DNA of 64,000 bases from UBA3263 sp964528425. GTDB taxonomy: Bacteria > Bacteroidota > Bacteroidia > Bacteroidales > Muribaculaceae. This document shows, piece by piece, positions 8,676 through 16,681 of this stretch; position 1 is the stretch's first letter, and each line of letters opens with the position of its first letter. Location of the stretch: the NCBI GenBank assembly GCA_964528425.1, contig CAZGTD010000010.1:1-64000 (forward strand). Reading direction: 5' to 3'. The notes under the pieces are model-generated. The model did no database searches. It was not told the origin of the DNA and saw only the letters and a program-made list of their open reading frames with translations. Made by a program: the position numbers and the translations under genes.

Positions 8676-9772
8676 GAATTAAGTAAGGAAATAACTCGCT
8701 TAACCTCTTCGGCAGTAAGTACCGGAGATATTGGCAGCGATAGTTCTTGGTTATGAATTCGTTCAGTAATCGGCAACTCCAGATGTTCCCACCCGTTATA
8801 GCATTTCTGCTTGTGGGGAGGAATCGGATAGTGAATCAGAGTCTGCACTCCGTTCTCCTCAAGATATTTTTGCAGCCGGTCTCGCTCAGGGGTAAATATA
8901 GGAAAAATGTGAACAACATTGCTGTGCCAATCTTGCGTAACCGGCACTTTAATTAGTGGGTTATTAATGCCTGATATATAAAGTTTTGCGAGTTCCTTGC
9001 GGTAATTGTTCTCTTTATTAAGATAAGGCAGTTTTTCCCTCAGAACGGCAGCTTGCATCTCATCCAACCGCGAGTTTAATCCCCTGAAATCAAAAACGTA
9101 TTTTTTTGAAGACCCGTAGTTGGCAAGCGCTCTTACCATTTGGGCTAAATCAGGGTCATTGGTCGTAACGGCTCCTCCGTCACCCAAAGCGCCGAGATTC
9201 TTACCGGGATAAAAACTATGTCCGGCGGCATCGCCGAGTGAACCGGTCATACGTCCCTCCCATTTGCATCCGTGGGCCTGGGCGTTGTCTTCGATCAGCA
9301 GCAGATGATTGGCAGCACACAAATCAGCTATCTGACGGTTATACGCGCAACGCCCATACAAATGAACTATCATTACCGCACGGGTGCGGTCACTGATAGC
9401 GCTCCTTACCCTATCAGGGTCAATCTGAAGGGTTTCCGGGTCCGGTTCCACAAGAACGGGAACTAAATTATTATCGGTTACCGCCAAAATTGAAGCGATA
9501 TATGTGTTGGCCGGAACAATGACTTCATCTCCGGGTTTAAGCTTGCTTAATTCAATATAGGCTCTGAAAATCAGCCTGAGAGCATCCAGGCCATTTCCGC
9601 ATCCTATAGCGAAATCTGAGCCGATAAAGTCAGCGAATTCCGACTCGAAAGCCGCATTCTCACGGCCCTGAATATACCACCCGGAATCAATAACCCGCTC
9701 TGCAGCTCGCTTGAGTGCAGCAGCGTGCACCTCATTTATCTTCTGAAGATCGAGAAACTTGATCTGCTTCAT
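8666..9772 (-). CDS. DegT/DnrJ/EryC1/StrS sugar aminotransferase (FdtB/QdtB-like)
   Basis: A 368-residue PLP-dependent sugar-nucleotide aminotransferase. Family marks are FLDLQKINE near the N-terminus, DSGWYIQGRE, GCGNGLDAL, EDNAQAHG and the PLP-lysine segment HSFYPGKNLGALGDGGA. Two FdtA-like 3,4-ketoisomerase genes directly upstream suggest it makes dTDP-3-amino-3,6-dideoxy-hexose (Fuc3N or Qui3N type) from the 3-keto sugar. The start at 9772 matches the usual N-terminus of the family. It lies 41 bases inside the upstream gene, and the stop overlaps the antiporter gene by 10 bases. Cytoplasmic; the exact sugar cannot be fixed from sequence. Confidence 0.9.
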   Translation of the reverse strand: MKQIKFLDLQKINEVHAAALKRAAERVIDSGWYIQGRENAAFESEFADFIGSDFAIGCGNGLDALRLIFRAYIELSKLKPGDEVIVPANTYIASILAVTDNNLVPVLVEPDPETLQIDPDRVRSAISDRTRAVMIVHLYGRCAYNRQIADLCAANHLLLIEDNAQAHGCKWEGRMTGSLGDAAGHSFYPGKNLGALGDGGAVTTNDPDLAQMVRALANYGSSKKYVFDFRGLNSRLDEMQAAVLREKLPYLNKENNYRKELAKLYISGINNPLIKVPVTQDWHSNVVHIFPIFTPERDRLQKYLEENGVQTLIHYPIPPHKQKCYNGWEHLELPITERIHNQELSLPISPVLTAEEVKRVISLLNSWT

Positions 9773-10175
9773 AGCTACGGCGGTAGGCCAAAAATTGATT
9801 GTAATCGCGCATATAATCTTCCTCATCGTATGGCGCGGAATTGAGGGATAAAACGACTGAGCCGGACGCAAAGTCAATCAGGTGATGCCAAATTCCTGGA
9901 GGTAGCAGAAGGCCTTCATAGGGTTTGTTAAGAAAAACCGTTTTCTTTCGGGTTCCGTCATCAAGAATAACCGTAAAACTGCCCGATGCTGCAACCAACG
10001 TCTGATAGAGTGAGTAATGAGCATGTTCGCCGCGACTCTCACCGCCCGGAACATCATAAATGTAGTAAACTCGTTTTACCTCGAAAGGTAAATCTTGCGC
10101 GACCGTGAGGTTGCCGTTACGGTCACCCTGTTTGCGCGGGAATCTTATAACTCGGCAATCGTCAATTGTGGTCAT
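9732..10175 (-). CDS. FdtA/WxcM-like cupin, sugar 3,4-ketoisomerase (second paralog)
   Basis: A ~147-residue single-cupin protein of the FdtA/QdtA family, which isomerises dTDP-4-keto-6-deoxyglucose to the 3-keto form. It keeps the family signature YIYDVPGGESRGEHAH, including both histidines of the HxH pair, and the downstream GLLLPPGIWHHL. The start at 10175 gives the usual short N-terminus (MTTIDDCRVI); a start at 10199 is also possible. It overlaps the upstream paralog by 14 bases and the aminotransferase by 41 bases, so the three are tightly coupled. Of the two paralogs this is the more likely active enzyme. Confidence 0.85.
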   Translation of the reverse strand: MTTIDDCRVIRFPRKQGDRNGNLTVAQDLPFEVKRVYYIYDVPGGESRGEHAHYSLYQTLVAASGSFTVILDDGTRKKTVFLNKPYEGLLLPPGIWHHLIDFASGSVVLSLNSAPYDEEDYMRDYNQFLAYRRSYEADQVSRSSEDK

Positions 10176-10530
10176 GAGTATAATCTTCGGTATCATCAAT
10201 TCCGGAGCATAAAATCAGAGCTACCGAATTGGTTGAAAAGTTCTTTAGCCGATGCCAGACACCGGCAGGAATAAGCAGGCCCACATTGCTGCGGTTCAAA
10301 ATAATAGAACGGTTCTCTTCAAGCTCTACTTCAAATGATCCGGAAATCGGAACAACAAAACGATTATCGGTATGGAAACAATGACCATGACGTCCTTCGC
10401 CTCCGGGAACATCATATATCCACACAACTCTGGATATTTTAATCGGAATATGACCAAACTCCTCAATGAAGGTCAGGTTTCCCCGCTCATCGAGAATCTT
10501 AGGAAGTTCAATCAGTCTTGTATTATCCAT
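10162..10530 (-). CDS. FdtA/WxcM-like cupin, sugar 3,4-ketoisomerase (first paralog)
   Basis: A 122-residue FdtA-family cupin and first gene of the operon. It shares the layout of the next gene (WIYDVPGGEGRHGH, then SGSFEVEL, then GLLIPAGVWHRL). However, the position matching the second histidine of the HxH pair is Phe, with a His one residue later. It may be a paralog with another stereochemical outcome, or a regulatory or inactive partner in a heteromer; sequence alone does not decide. The -7 box lies 10 bases before the ATG, so the leader is minimal. Confidence 0.83.
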   Translation of the reverse strand: MDNTRLIELPKILDERGNLTFIEEFGHIPIKISRVVWIYDVPGGEGRHGHCFHTDNRFVVPISGSFEVELEENRSIILNRSNVGLLIPAGVWHRLKNFSTNSVALILCSGIDDTEDYTHDHN

Positions 10531-10540
10531 AATTTACCCA

Positions 10541-10548
10541 CAAAGTTA
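10541..10548 (-). promoter_or_regulatory. -7 element of the FdtA/aminotransferase/antiporter operon
   Basis: TAACTTTG on the minus strand, 10 bases upstream of the first FdtA-like ATG. It is divergent from the plus-strand promoter at 10581-10588. Confidence 0.6.
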
Positions 10549-10580
10549 CGATATTTCTTTATAATCTCCAAAAAAATACT

Positions 10581-10588
10581 TAACTTTG
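10581..10588 (+). promoter_or_regulatory. -7 element of the DUF805/ung operon
   Basis: TAACTTTG followed by CA, 29 bases before the DUF805 ATG. Divergent from the sugar operon promoter. Confidence 0.6.
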
Positions 10589-10617
10589 CAGTGTCAACCT
10601 ATTTATTATTAACAGTT

Positions 10618-11007
10618 ATGTACCAACGTCAAGTATCTTTCCAAGAGGCCGTTTCTATGGCCCTGAACCAGTATTGCAAGTTCAGCGGACGCGCAAGCCG
10701 CTCCGAGTACTGGTGGTTTGCTCTTTTCACCTTAATTATCGGGGTAGTTATTCTGACTCCCATAGCAGCAATTTTTGGTGCGCAATCAACTGCCTACAGC
10801 TGCATCAGCGCCATTATCAATCTGGCCCTGCTTCTTCCGTCGCTCGGACTTTGCGTTCGTCGTCTGCACGACATTGGCAAAGGCGGCGGTTGGATTTTCA
10901 TCAATTTTGTACCTCTCGTTGGTTGGATTATCTTCCTTGTTTGGATGGTTAAGGATTCCGAACCCGGCGACAACCGCTTCGGCCCGATGCCCAACCTCGT
11001 TGCATGA
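10618..11007 (+). CDS. DUF805 family small membrane protein
   Basis: A 129-residue protein with the DUF805 pattern: a cytoplasmic start followed by the FSGRASRSEYWWF motif, then hydrophobic segments near 38-60, 68-85 and 95-115, with the conserved VRRLHDIGKGG between them. The function of DUF805 is unknown. The start at 10618 follows the -7 box and gives the family's normal N-terminus; longer in-frame extensions would run across the promoter. The stop overlaps ung by 4 bases (ATGA), making it the first gene of a five-gene coupled operon. Confidence 0.88.
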   Translation: MYQRQVSFQEAVSMALNQYCKFSGRASRSEYWWFALFTLIIGVVILTPIAAIFGAQSTAYSCISAIINLALLLPSLGLCVRRLHDIGKGGGWIFINFVPLVGWIIFLVWMVKDSEPGDNRFGPMPNLVA

Positions 11008-11666
11008 CCGTAAGAATAAATCCAGAATGGCAAAAGCAACTGGCCCCCGTTTGGGAGTCGGCGGCTTTTGCCAAAACTGCTGACTTTATTCGCCGCGAGT
11101 ATTCTGTTGCCAAGGTTTATCCGCCTGCGTCACAAATATTCGCGGCCTTTGATTTATGCCCGTTTTCGGCAGTCAAGGTTGTTATTCTCGGCCAGGATCC
11201 TTATCATGGCGACGGTCAGGCAAATGGATTGGCTTTCTCTGTCAACGAGGGTATTGCCGTGCCCCCATCGCTCGTAAATATATACAAAGAAATTAACTCA
11301 GACCTCGGTATTGTAGTGCCGCAATCCGGCAATCTGACCCGATGGGCCAAGCAGGGTGTGTTGCTTCTGAACAACTCGCTCACCGTTCGCGCCCATGAAC
11401 CGGCATCGCATTCCTCAATCGGCTGGGAAGCGGTAACCGATGCAGCAATTTCAGCACTTTCAGCCAATAGCAGCGGCATAGTATTTATGTTGTGGGGAAG
11501 CCATGCCCGTCGTAAGTCGGCGCTTATCGACAGGTCGAAACATCTGGTGCTTGAAGCGCCCCACCCCTCCCCGCTTAGCGCCCATCGCGGCTTTTTCGGT
11601 TGCAAGCATTTTTCTAAGGCCAATGCTTATCTTATTGCGCAAGGGAAGGAACCCATAGTATGGTAA
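11004..11666 (+). CDS. ung: Uracil-DNA glycosylase, family 1
   Basis: The 220-residue enzyme excises uracil from DNA as the first step of base-excision repair. Motif A GQDPYH (63-68, catalytic Asp65) and the His motif HPSPLSAHRGFFG (187-199, His187) are both intact, and the length is normal. It starts within the ATGA overlap with DUF805, and its end overlaps the next gene by 7 bases. The operon pairs it with genes of no obvious repair role. Confidence 0.97.
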   Translation: MTVRINPEWQKQLAPVWESAAFAKTADFIRREYSVAKVYPPASQIFAAFDLCPFSAVKVVILGQDPYHGDGQANGLAFSVNEGIAVPPSLVNIYKEINSDLGIVVPQSGNLTRWAKQGVLLLNNSLTVRAHEPASHSSIGWEAVTDAAISALSANSSGIVFMLWGSHARRKSALIDRSKHLVLEAPHPSPLSAHRGFFGCKHFSKANAYLIAQGKEPIVW

Positions 11667-12031
11667 CACTTGAAGAAAAAATTTCAAAGGCAGTAGAACT
11701 CAGGGCCGCCGGTTATAATTGCGCTCAGTGCGTTGCAATGGTTTTTGACCCGCAACTGGAAGCAATTGTCTCCGGGCTCGGTCGCGGCATTGGAGCCACT
11801 GGCAACATCTGCGGCGCTACAAATGCTATGGCTATTGTAGCCGGCGTGAGAACATACGTCGGTCCGGCGGACAAAAACAGTCAATATGCTCGAGTAAGTG
11901 CGCTTATAAATGCTTTTGCCGAGAAAAACAATGGTCAGATCGAGTGCCGCCAACTTCGCCAACCGGGCAGAAAATCATGCCTGGAACTGATTAAGGACGC
12001 AATAACTATTCTTCATGAAGCGAATATTTAG
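11660..12031 (+). CDS. C_GCAxxG_C_C family redox-type protein
   Basis: A 123-residue protein resembling the C_GCAxxG_C_C family (TIGR01909), small proteins with spaced conserved cysteines of unknown biochemical role, suspected to bind a metal or act in redox reactions. Visible cysteines are in GYNCAQC (19-25), NICGATNAM (about 52-60), IECRQL and KSCLEL. The central motif reads CGATNA, a variant of the family pattern. It overlaps ung by 7 bases and the DUF5103 gene by 17 bases. It is predicted to be cytoplasmic. Confidence 0.8.
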   Translation: MVTLEEKISKAVELRAAGYNCAQCVAMVFDPQLEAIVSGLGRGIGATGNICGATNAMAIVAGVRTYVGPADKNSQYARVSALINAFAEKNNGQIECRQLRQPGRKSCLELIKDAITILHEANI

Positions 12032-13232
12032 TCTTGTGGTTCTTGCAGCCTCGATATTTCAAGTCGGCGCGCGCAATACGTCGACCACCATATTGCACCC
12101 CGACTTCAAATCACTTCAGGTGCTCGATCCTCAAAACCGTCTCGGCCAGCCGATAATCAGCGACAATAGGCAGATAAGAATCAGCTTCGACGAGCTTGCC
12201 GAAGACAACCGCTATCTGCGCTACAGGCTGGTGCATTGCAATAGCGATTGGCAACCGTCGTCGCTCTCTGAAATGGACTTTGTCAGTGGCTTCAATGTGG
12301 CTGAAGTTACTGATTACAGGCTTTCAGAAAACACATTGGCACACTACGTTCACTACGACATTACCTTGCCCAACCCCGATATGCAGCCGCTGGTTTCGGG
12401 CAATTATCTCGTTGAGGTCTTCGACGAAAATGACCCGTCAACTACCTTATTGCAAGCACGCTTTATGGTCGACGAAGCTATTGCCTCAATCGAAATGGGC
12501 GTTACTTCTCGAACCGACTACGACTATAACGGCCGTCACCAGCAGCTGTCGGTCAAAGCGAATCTCCATGGCTCTAAAGTAGAGAATCCCTATAATGACC
12601 TTAAGCTCGTAGTTATTCAAAACGGCCGGGATAAGACTCGCCACGAAATTATTCATCCGCTCAGCGTTCAAGCCGAGTCGGCTCTTTACGAGCATCAGAA
12701 AGAACTGATTTTTCCGGCCGGCAACGAATTCCGCCGGTTCGACATTGCCAACACCAACTATCCGGGCATGGGAGTGGAATCAATCCGCTTTACCGACCCT
12801 CTCTATAGCGCCATGCTTAAAGTCGACGAGCCCCGCGCTTCGCAGCGCTACGTCTACGACCAGGATCAAGCCGGGCGCTTTTTCCCCGCCGAGATTTATT
12901 CCGACGATGCCGACATCAACGCCGATTATATAGAAACGTTCTTTACGTTGAATATGCCTCAATTCGATGCTCCGGTATATCTCGAAGGTGATTTGACAAT
13001 AGGCGTCGACCCCACTATGATTTACGATGATTCGTTGGGAGCATACATCAAAACCTTGCTACTGAAGCAAGGAATGTATAACTACCGGTATATCACCCCA
13101 GCGGCCGAGAATCCTGTCGAAGGCGACCACTACGAAACAGGCAACGAATATCTTGCCCTACTATACTACTCTCCCGCCGGCAGCCGCTATGACCGACTGA
13201 TAGGCACGGCAACCATTCTTTCAGGAAAATGA
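12015..13232 (+). CDS. DUF5103 family exported protein (T9SS plug-type)
   Basis: A 405-residue protein with an N-terminal signal peptide (about 1-19) and the DUF5103 layout: an N-terminal beta domain opening with VLDPQNRLGQPII and containing YRLVHCNSDWQPS, then a C-terminal beta region ending near YLALLYYSPAGSRYDRLIG. DUF5103 proteins of Bacteroidetes are related to the plug protein that closes the type IX secretion translocon; that link comes from family knowledge. It overlaps genes on both sides (17 and 4 bases). A PorU-type sortase is encoded at 47.9-51.3 kb, but no translocon gene is in the window, so an active T9SS is not proven. Confidence 0.82.
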   Translation: MKRIFSLVVLAASIFQVGARNTSTTILHPDFKSLQVLDPQNRLGQPIISDNRQIRISFDELAEDNRYLRYRLVHCNSDWQPSSLSEMDFVSGFNVAEVTDYRLSENTLAHYVHYDITLPNPDMQPLVSGNYLVEVFDENDPSTTLLQARFMVDEAIASIEMGVTSRTDYDYNGRHQQLSVKANLHGSKVENPYNDLKLVVIQNGRDKTRHEIIHPLSVQAESALYEHQKELIFPAGNEFRRFDIANTNYPGMGVESIRFTDPLYSAMLKVDEPRASQRYVYDQDQAGRFFPAEIYSDDADINADYIETFFTLNMPQFDAPVYLEGDLTIGVDPTMIYDDSLGAYIKTLLLKQGMYNYRYITPAAENPVEGDHYETGNEYLALLYYSPAGSRYDRLIGTATILSGK

Positions 13233-13834
13233 CAGAAGAACAAATTATGTTTCAGATACAAGACACTTTAGTAAGTCTCGACCTCGCAGAGGAATTTTTT
13301 TGTTGTGACCTCGACGCATGCAAAGGCGAATGCTGCATTGAAGGCGATGCCGGGGCACCCGTAACCGATAAGGAATGCCGCGAAATCAGACGCGCTCTGC
13401 CTCTTATTGAAAAAGATATGGCCCCAAGAGCAATCGAACTGGTCAAAGAACAGGGCGTAAGCTATATCGACGAAGAGGGAGACCTGGTAACTACCATTCT
13501 CGACGGACGCAACTGCGCCTTTACCTGCTATGCGCCAAACGGAATTTGCCTGTGTGCACTTGAAGGTGCATTCCGTCGCGGCGAAACGAATTGGCGCAAG
13601 CCGATAAGCTGTGCCCTATATCCGGTCAGAGTAACTGAATATGAGAAATTCACAGCTGTAAACTACCATAAATGGAACATCTGCAATCCCGCCCGCACTA
13701 AGGGTCGGAAAGAAGGAATAAGACTCTATCAGTTTCTTAAAGAGTCTCTGATTGAAAGATTCGGTAGAGAATGGTACGACGAGCTTGCGCTCTGTTGCGA
13801 AACCTATCTGGCCGAACAGCAGGAAAACGACTAA
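13229..13834 (+). CDS. DUF3109 family cysteine-rich protein
   Basis: A 201-residue protein of the DUF3109 family, function unknown. Conserved cysteines cluster as FFCCDLDACKGECC (about 24-37), CAFTCYAPNGICLCALEG (about 94-111), ISCALYPVRV and WNICNPA. The spacing suggests a bound metal or iron-sulfur cluster, as in YkgJ-like proteins; this is inference. The first Met is in an ATGA overlap with the DUF5103 gene. An internal Met at residue 7 is an alternative start. It ends the operon and converges on the next gene with only 6 bases between. Confidence 0.86.
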   Translation: MTEEQIMFQIQDTLVSLDLAEEFFCCDLDACKGECCIEGDAGAPVTDKECREIRRALPLIEKDMAPRAIELVKEQGVSYIDEEGDLVTTILDGRNCAFTCYAPNGICLCALEGAFRRGETNWRKPISCALYPVRVTEYEKFTAVNYHKWNICNPARTKGRKEGIRLYQFLKESLIERFGREWYDELALCCETYLAEQQEND

Positions 13835-13840
13835 AGATTT

Positions 13841-14389
13841 TTACTCCTCGAGAGTCATATCGCTGAAGCCGCCGGCCTCAAACTCATCGTCATTAAACGA
13901 GTCTGAACCGTAAAATTCATCGTCGAATTCCTCAACGGCCTTATTTGCGGCGTTAATCTTGGCAGGTTCAATTACTTCGAGTACACTCTCTTGTTGCGGC
14001 GCATGCCCCATGGCGCTTGAAACAAGCGGTTCGATCAGGTTTTTGCCAGGTTCTGAGGTCTTCATTTCCAGATAGAAGGAGCGATCGTTCAGATAGTCGA
14101 AAGTCAACATCAAACGCTGGCCCTCATCTTCGATTTCATCGCTGAGAATAGTATCCTCCATTAAATATGAATCTTCCGAAGCATCGAGGCCCATGTCCTC
14201 TAAGGTTATTTCGCGCTCCTTTTCCCATTCGTTATCACAAATGAAAAAAGAGCACATCTGATTTTTATCATAGCCAACGCTGTTATATATAGCGTTGCGG
14301 AGGTCAAGAAAAGTTGCATCGGCATCAATCTGGATGTCGCGGCGGAAGTTGTCAACTTCGTCGGAAACAACTCGGAAATTATATATCAT
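13841..14389 (-). CDS. Plasmid pRiA4b ORF-3-like protein
   Basis: A 182-residue acidic protein. The N-terminal ~110 residues (YNFRVVSDEVDNFRRDIQI, then ATFLDLRNAIYNSVGYD, FFICDNEWEKEREITL and LTFDYLNDRSFYLEM) resemble the pRiA4b ORF-3/IS1096 passenger fold common in Bacteroidetes chromosomes. The last ~70 residues are a low-complexity Asp/Glu/Phe tail. No transposase is nearby, so I read it as a resident gene and not a mobile element. Function unknown. It converges on DUF3109. Confidence 0.75.
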   Translation of the reverse strand: MIYNFRVVSDEVDNFRRDIQIDADATFLDLRNAIYNSVGYDKNQMCSFFICDNEWEKEREITLEDMGLDASEDSYLMEDTILSDEIEDEGQRLMLTFDYLNDRSFYLEMKTSEPGKNLIEPLVSSAMGHAPQQESVLEVIEPAKINAANKAVEEFDDEFYGSDSFNDDEFEAGGFSDMTLEE

Positions 14390-14427
14390 AGTTGTTTAAA
14401 GTTTGTTTTACGGTAGTTTTAACGCCG

Positions 14428-14435
14428 CTAAGTTA
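14428..14435 (-). promoter_or_regulatory. Possible weak -7 element of the pRiA4b-like gene
   Basis: TAACTTAG on the minus strand differs from TAnnTTTG at one position. It lies 38 bases from the ATG. Confidence 0.35.
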
Positions 14436-14517
14436 GTAATAGTTTTTATATCTGCAACAAATTTTTCCGATTTTTTTCTAAAAATATTTCATATTTTGCG
14501 GGGAACGAAAATTTTTG

Positions 14518-14525
14518 TAATTTTG
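14518..14525 (+). promoter_or_regulatory. -7 element of the dcp-sbcD-sbcC operon
   Basis: TAATTTTG followed by C, 26 bases upstream of the dcp ATG, fits TAnnTTTG. Confidence 0.58.
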
Positions 14526-14551
14526 CATTTCAAATATAACATATTTTACGC

Positions 14552-16681
14552 ATGAGAAAGAAACTGCTTTTCGCAGCCGTATTGGCTGCCGGCGCAACAG
14601 CGCTTTATGTTTATGCCAAAGACACTCTCCCTACCATGAACCGACAGAATCCACTGATTTCAAACTACAACACCCAGTTCGACATTCCGCCGTTCGACAA
14701 AATCCAGATGTCGGACTATATGCCTGCCCTCCGCGAAGCAATCAACCAACAGAAAGCCGAAGTCAAGGCAATTGTCGATAACCCCGATGCTCCTACCTTT
14801 GAAAACACAATTCTTGCACTCGACAATAGCGGCGAACTGCTCAACCGGGTTGCTCTGCTCTTTTCCGGACTCGATGAGGCCCTGAACTCCCCCGAAAGCG
14901 AAGAAGTTGCACAGACCTTCTATGCCGAAGCTCAACAATGGTCCGACGAGCTGGCAATGGACCCCGCACTTTTCGCCCGCATCAAGCAAGTCTATGACAG
15001 CCGAGAAGACAAAGGCTACACTACCGCTCAGATGCGCATGATTGAAAAAACCTATCGCGATGCCGTTCGCAACGGCGCCATGCTCTCGCAGGCCGATCAG
15101 GATTCACTCAAAGCAGTAAACTCCAAACTAACCGATCTCTATTTAAAATTCAATAAAAACCTGCTCGCCGCGACCAATGAATTCGTTATTGAAGTAACTG
15201 ATACCGCGCGCCTGTCCGGACTCCCTCAGGGTGTTATCGATGCAGCCGCTGAAGCGGCTGCCGAACGCAACATGCCAGCCGGTACCTACGCATTCACACT
15301 TCATGCCCCCAGCCGCCTGCCGGTACTTCAGTATGCCAATGACCGCAGTCTGCGTCAGCAGGTTTATGAAGGCTATACCGGTCTTGCGTCTTCCGGAAAA
15401 TACGATAACGGTCCGGTAATCAACGATATCCTAAAAGCCCGCACCGCCAAAGCCCACCTGCTCGGTTACCCCGACTTCGCAAGCTATGCAACGGCCAACG
15501 TTATGGCCAAGACTCCCGAGGCTGCAATGGAACTTCTCGAAAAAGTTTGGTCTGCCGCAAGAACGCGCGTAAACGAGGAAGTTGCCGAAATGCAGACCCT
15601 CGCTCCCGAAAAAATTCAACCGTGGGACTACTCTTACTACGCCGAGAAACTTCGCCAGCAAAAATATGCGCTCGACGAAGACGAACTGCGCCAGTATTTT
15701 GCCGTAGATTCCGTTCTTAAGGGTGCATTTAAAATGGCAAATATCCTCTATGGCGTTAACTTCACCGAACTACCCGATGCTCCGAAATATCACCCGGAGG
15801 TAAAAGTTTACGACGTTACCGATGCCAAAACCGGCGAGCATATTGCGGTTTTCATGAACGACTACTTTCCCCGCGCATCGAAGCGCCAAGGCGCATGGAT
15901 GAGCGAGTTCAAAGGCGAATATGTCGACGAACAGGGCAACCGCGTGGCACCCATTATTTATAATGTAGGAAACTTCACTCGCCCCACCGCAACCACTCCG
16001 GCCTTGCTCTCCATCGACGACGTAGAAACCCTGTTCCATGAATTTGGCCATGGCCTTCACGGTATGTTGACCCGCGCTCAATATCGTTCGCAGGCCGGCA
16101 CGAATGTTGACCGCGACTTCGTTGAGCTCCCGAGCCAGATTCACGAACACTGGGCCGTAGCCCCCGAAATGCTCAAGATGTACGCCCACCACTGGAAAAC
16201 AGGCGAAGTAATTTCCGATGAACTTATTGCCAGACTCCAGAATGCCCAGCACCATAACCAGGGCTTCACCACCGGCGAACTCTCTTCGGCTGCGTTGCTC
16301 GACCTCTACTGGGGCAAACTTAACCTTGAACCCGGCGACTCGGTCAACGTAATGGACTTTGAACGTTCCGTTGCTGAAAAGCTCCAGATGCCCGCCGAAC
16401 TTCAATTCCGCTATCGTTCCCCATACTTCAAACATGTGTTCGGCTCCGATGGCTACGCTTCGGGCTACTACACCTATCTGTGGGCTGAAGTTCTCGATTC
16501 CGACGGATTTGAACTGTTTGAAGAACGTGGCATTTTTGATCCAGAAACCGCAGCCGCATTCAAGAAAAACGTTCTTGAAGCCGGTGGCGCAGAAGACCCT
16601 ATGGTGCTTTATGTTAACTTCCGCGGTCGCCAACCCAACGTTGATGCTCTGTTACGCAACCGAGGGCTTATTTCCAAATAA
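14552..16681 (+). CDS. dcp: M3 family metallopeptidase, peptidyl-dipeptidase Dcp type
   Basis: A 709-residue zinc peptidase of family M3. The HEFGH zinc motif is at 496-500, followed by the family's GTNVDRDFVELPSQIHEHW segment, whose Glu would be the third ligand. Length and the C-terminal GYASGYYTYLWAEVL match peptidyl-dipeptidases, which remove C-terminal dipeptides. Residues 1-22 look like a signal peptide, so a periplasmic location is likely, unlike cytoplasmic oligopeptidase A. It abuts sbcD with no gap (stop at 16681, ATG at 16682). Confidence 0.93.
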   Translation: MRKKLLFAAVLAAGATALYVYAKDTLPTMNRQNPLISNYNTQFDIPPFDKIQMSDYMPALREAINQQKAEVKAIVDNPDAPTFENTILALDNSGELLNRVALLFSGLDEALNSPESEEVAQTFYAEAQQWSDELAMDPALFARIKQVYDSREDKGYTTAQMRMIEKTYRDAVRNGAMLSQADQDSLKAVNSKLTDLYLKFNKNLLAATNEFVIEVTDTARLSGLPQGVIDAAAEAAAERNMPAGTYAFTLHAPSRLPVLQYANDRSLRQQVYEGYTGLASSGKYDNGPVINDILKARTAKAHLLGYPDFASYATANVMAKTPEAAMELLEKVWSAARTRVNEEVAEMQTLAPEKIQPWDYSYYAEKLRQQKYALDEDELRQYFAVDSVLKGAFKMANILYGVNFTELPDAPKYHPEVKVYDVTDAKTGEHIAVFMNDYFPRASKRQGAWMSEFKGEYVDEQGNRVAPIIYNVGNFTRPTATTPALLSIDDVETLFHEFGHGLHGMLTRAQYRSQAGTNVDRDFVELPSQIHEHWAVAPEMLKMYAHHWKTGEVISDELIARLQNAQHHNQGFTTGELSSAALLDLYWGKLNLEPGDSVNVMDFERSVAEKLQMPAELQFRYRSPYFKHVFGSDGYASGYYTYLWAEVLDSDGFELFEERGIFDPETAAAFKKNVLEAGGAEDPMVLYVNFRGRQPNVDALLRNRGLISK

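Noticed and set aside
13841..14389. Mobile-element remnant (IS1096 passenger-like)
   Set aside because: No transposase, inverted repeats or target duplications around it; such genes are ordinary in Bacteroidetes chromosomes.
15770..16633. Minus-strand open frame opposite dcp
   Set aside because: Same reasoning: shadow of the M3 peptidase gene.
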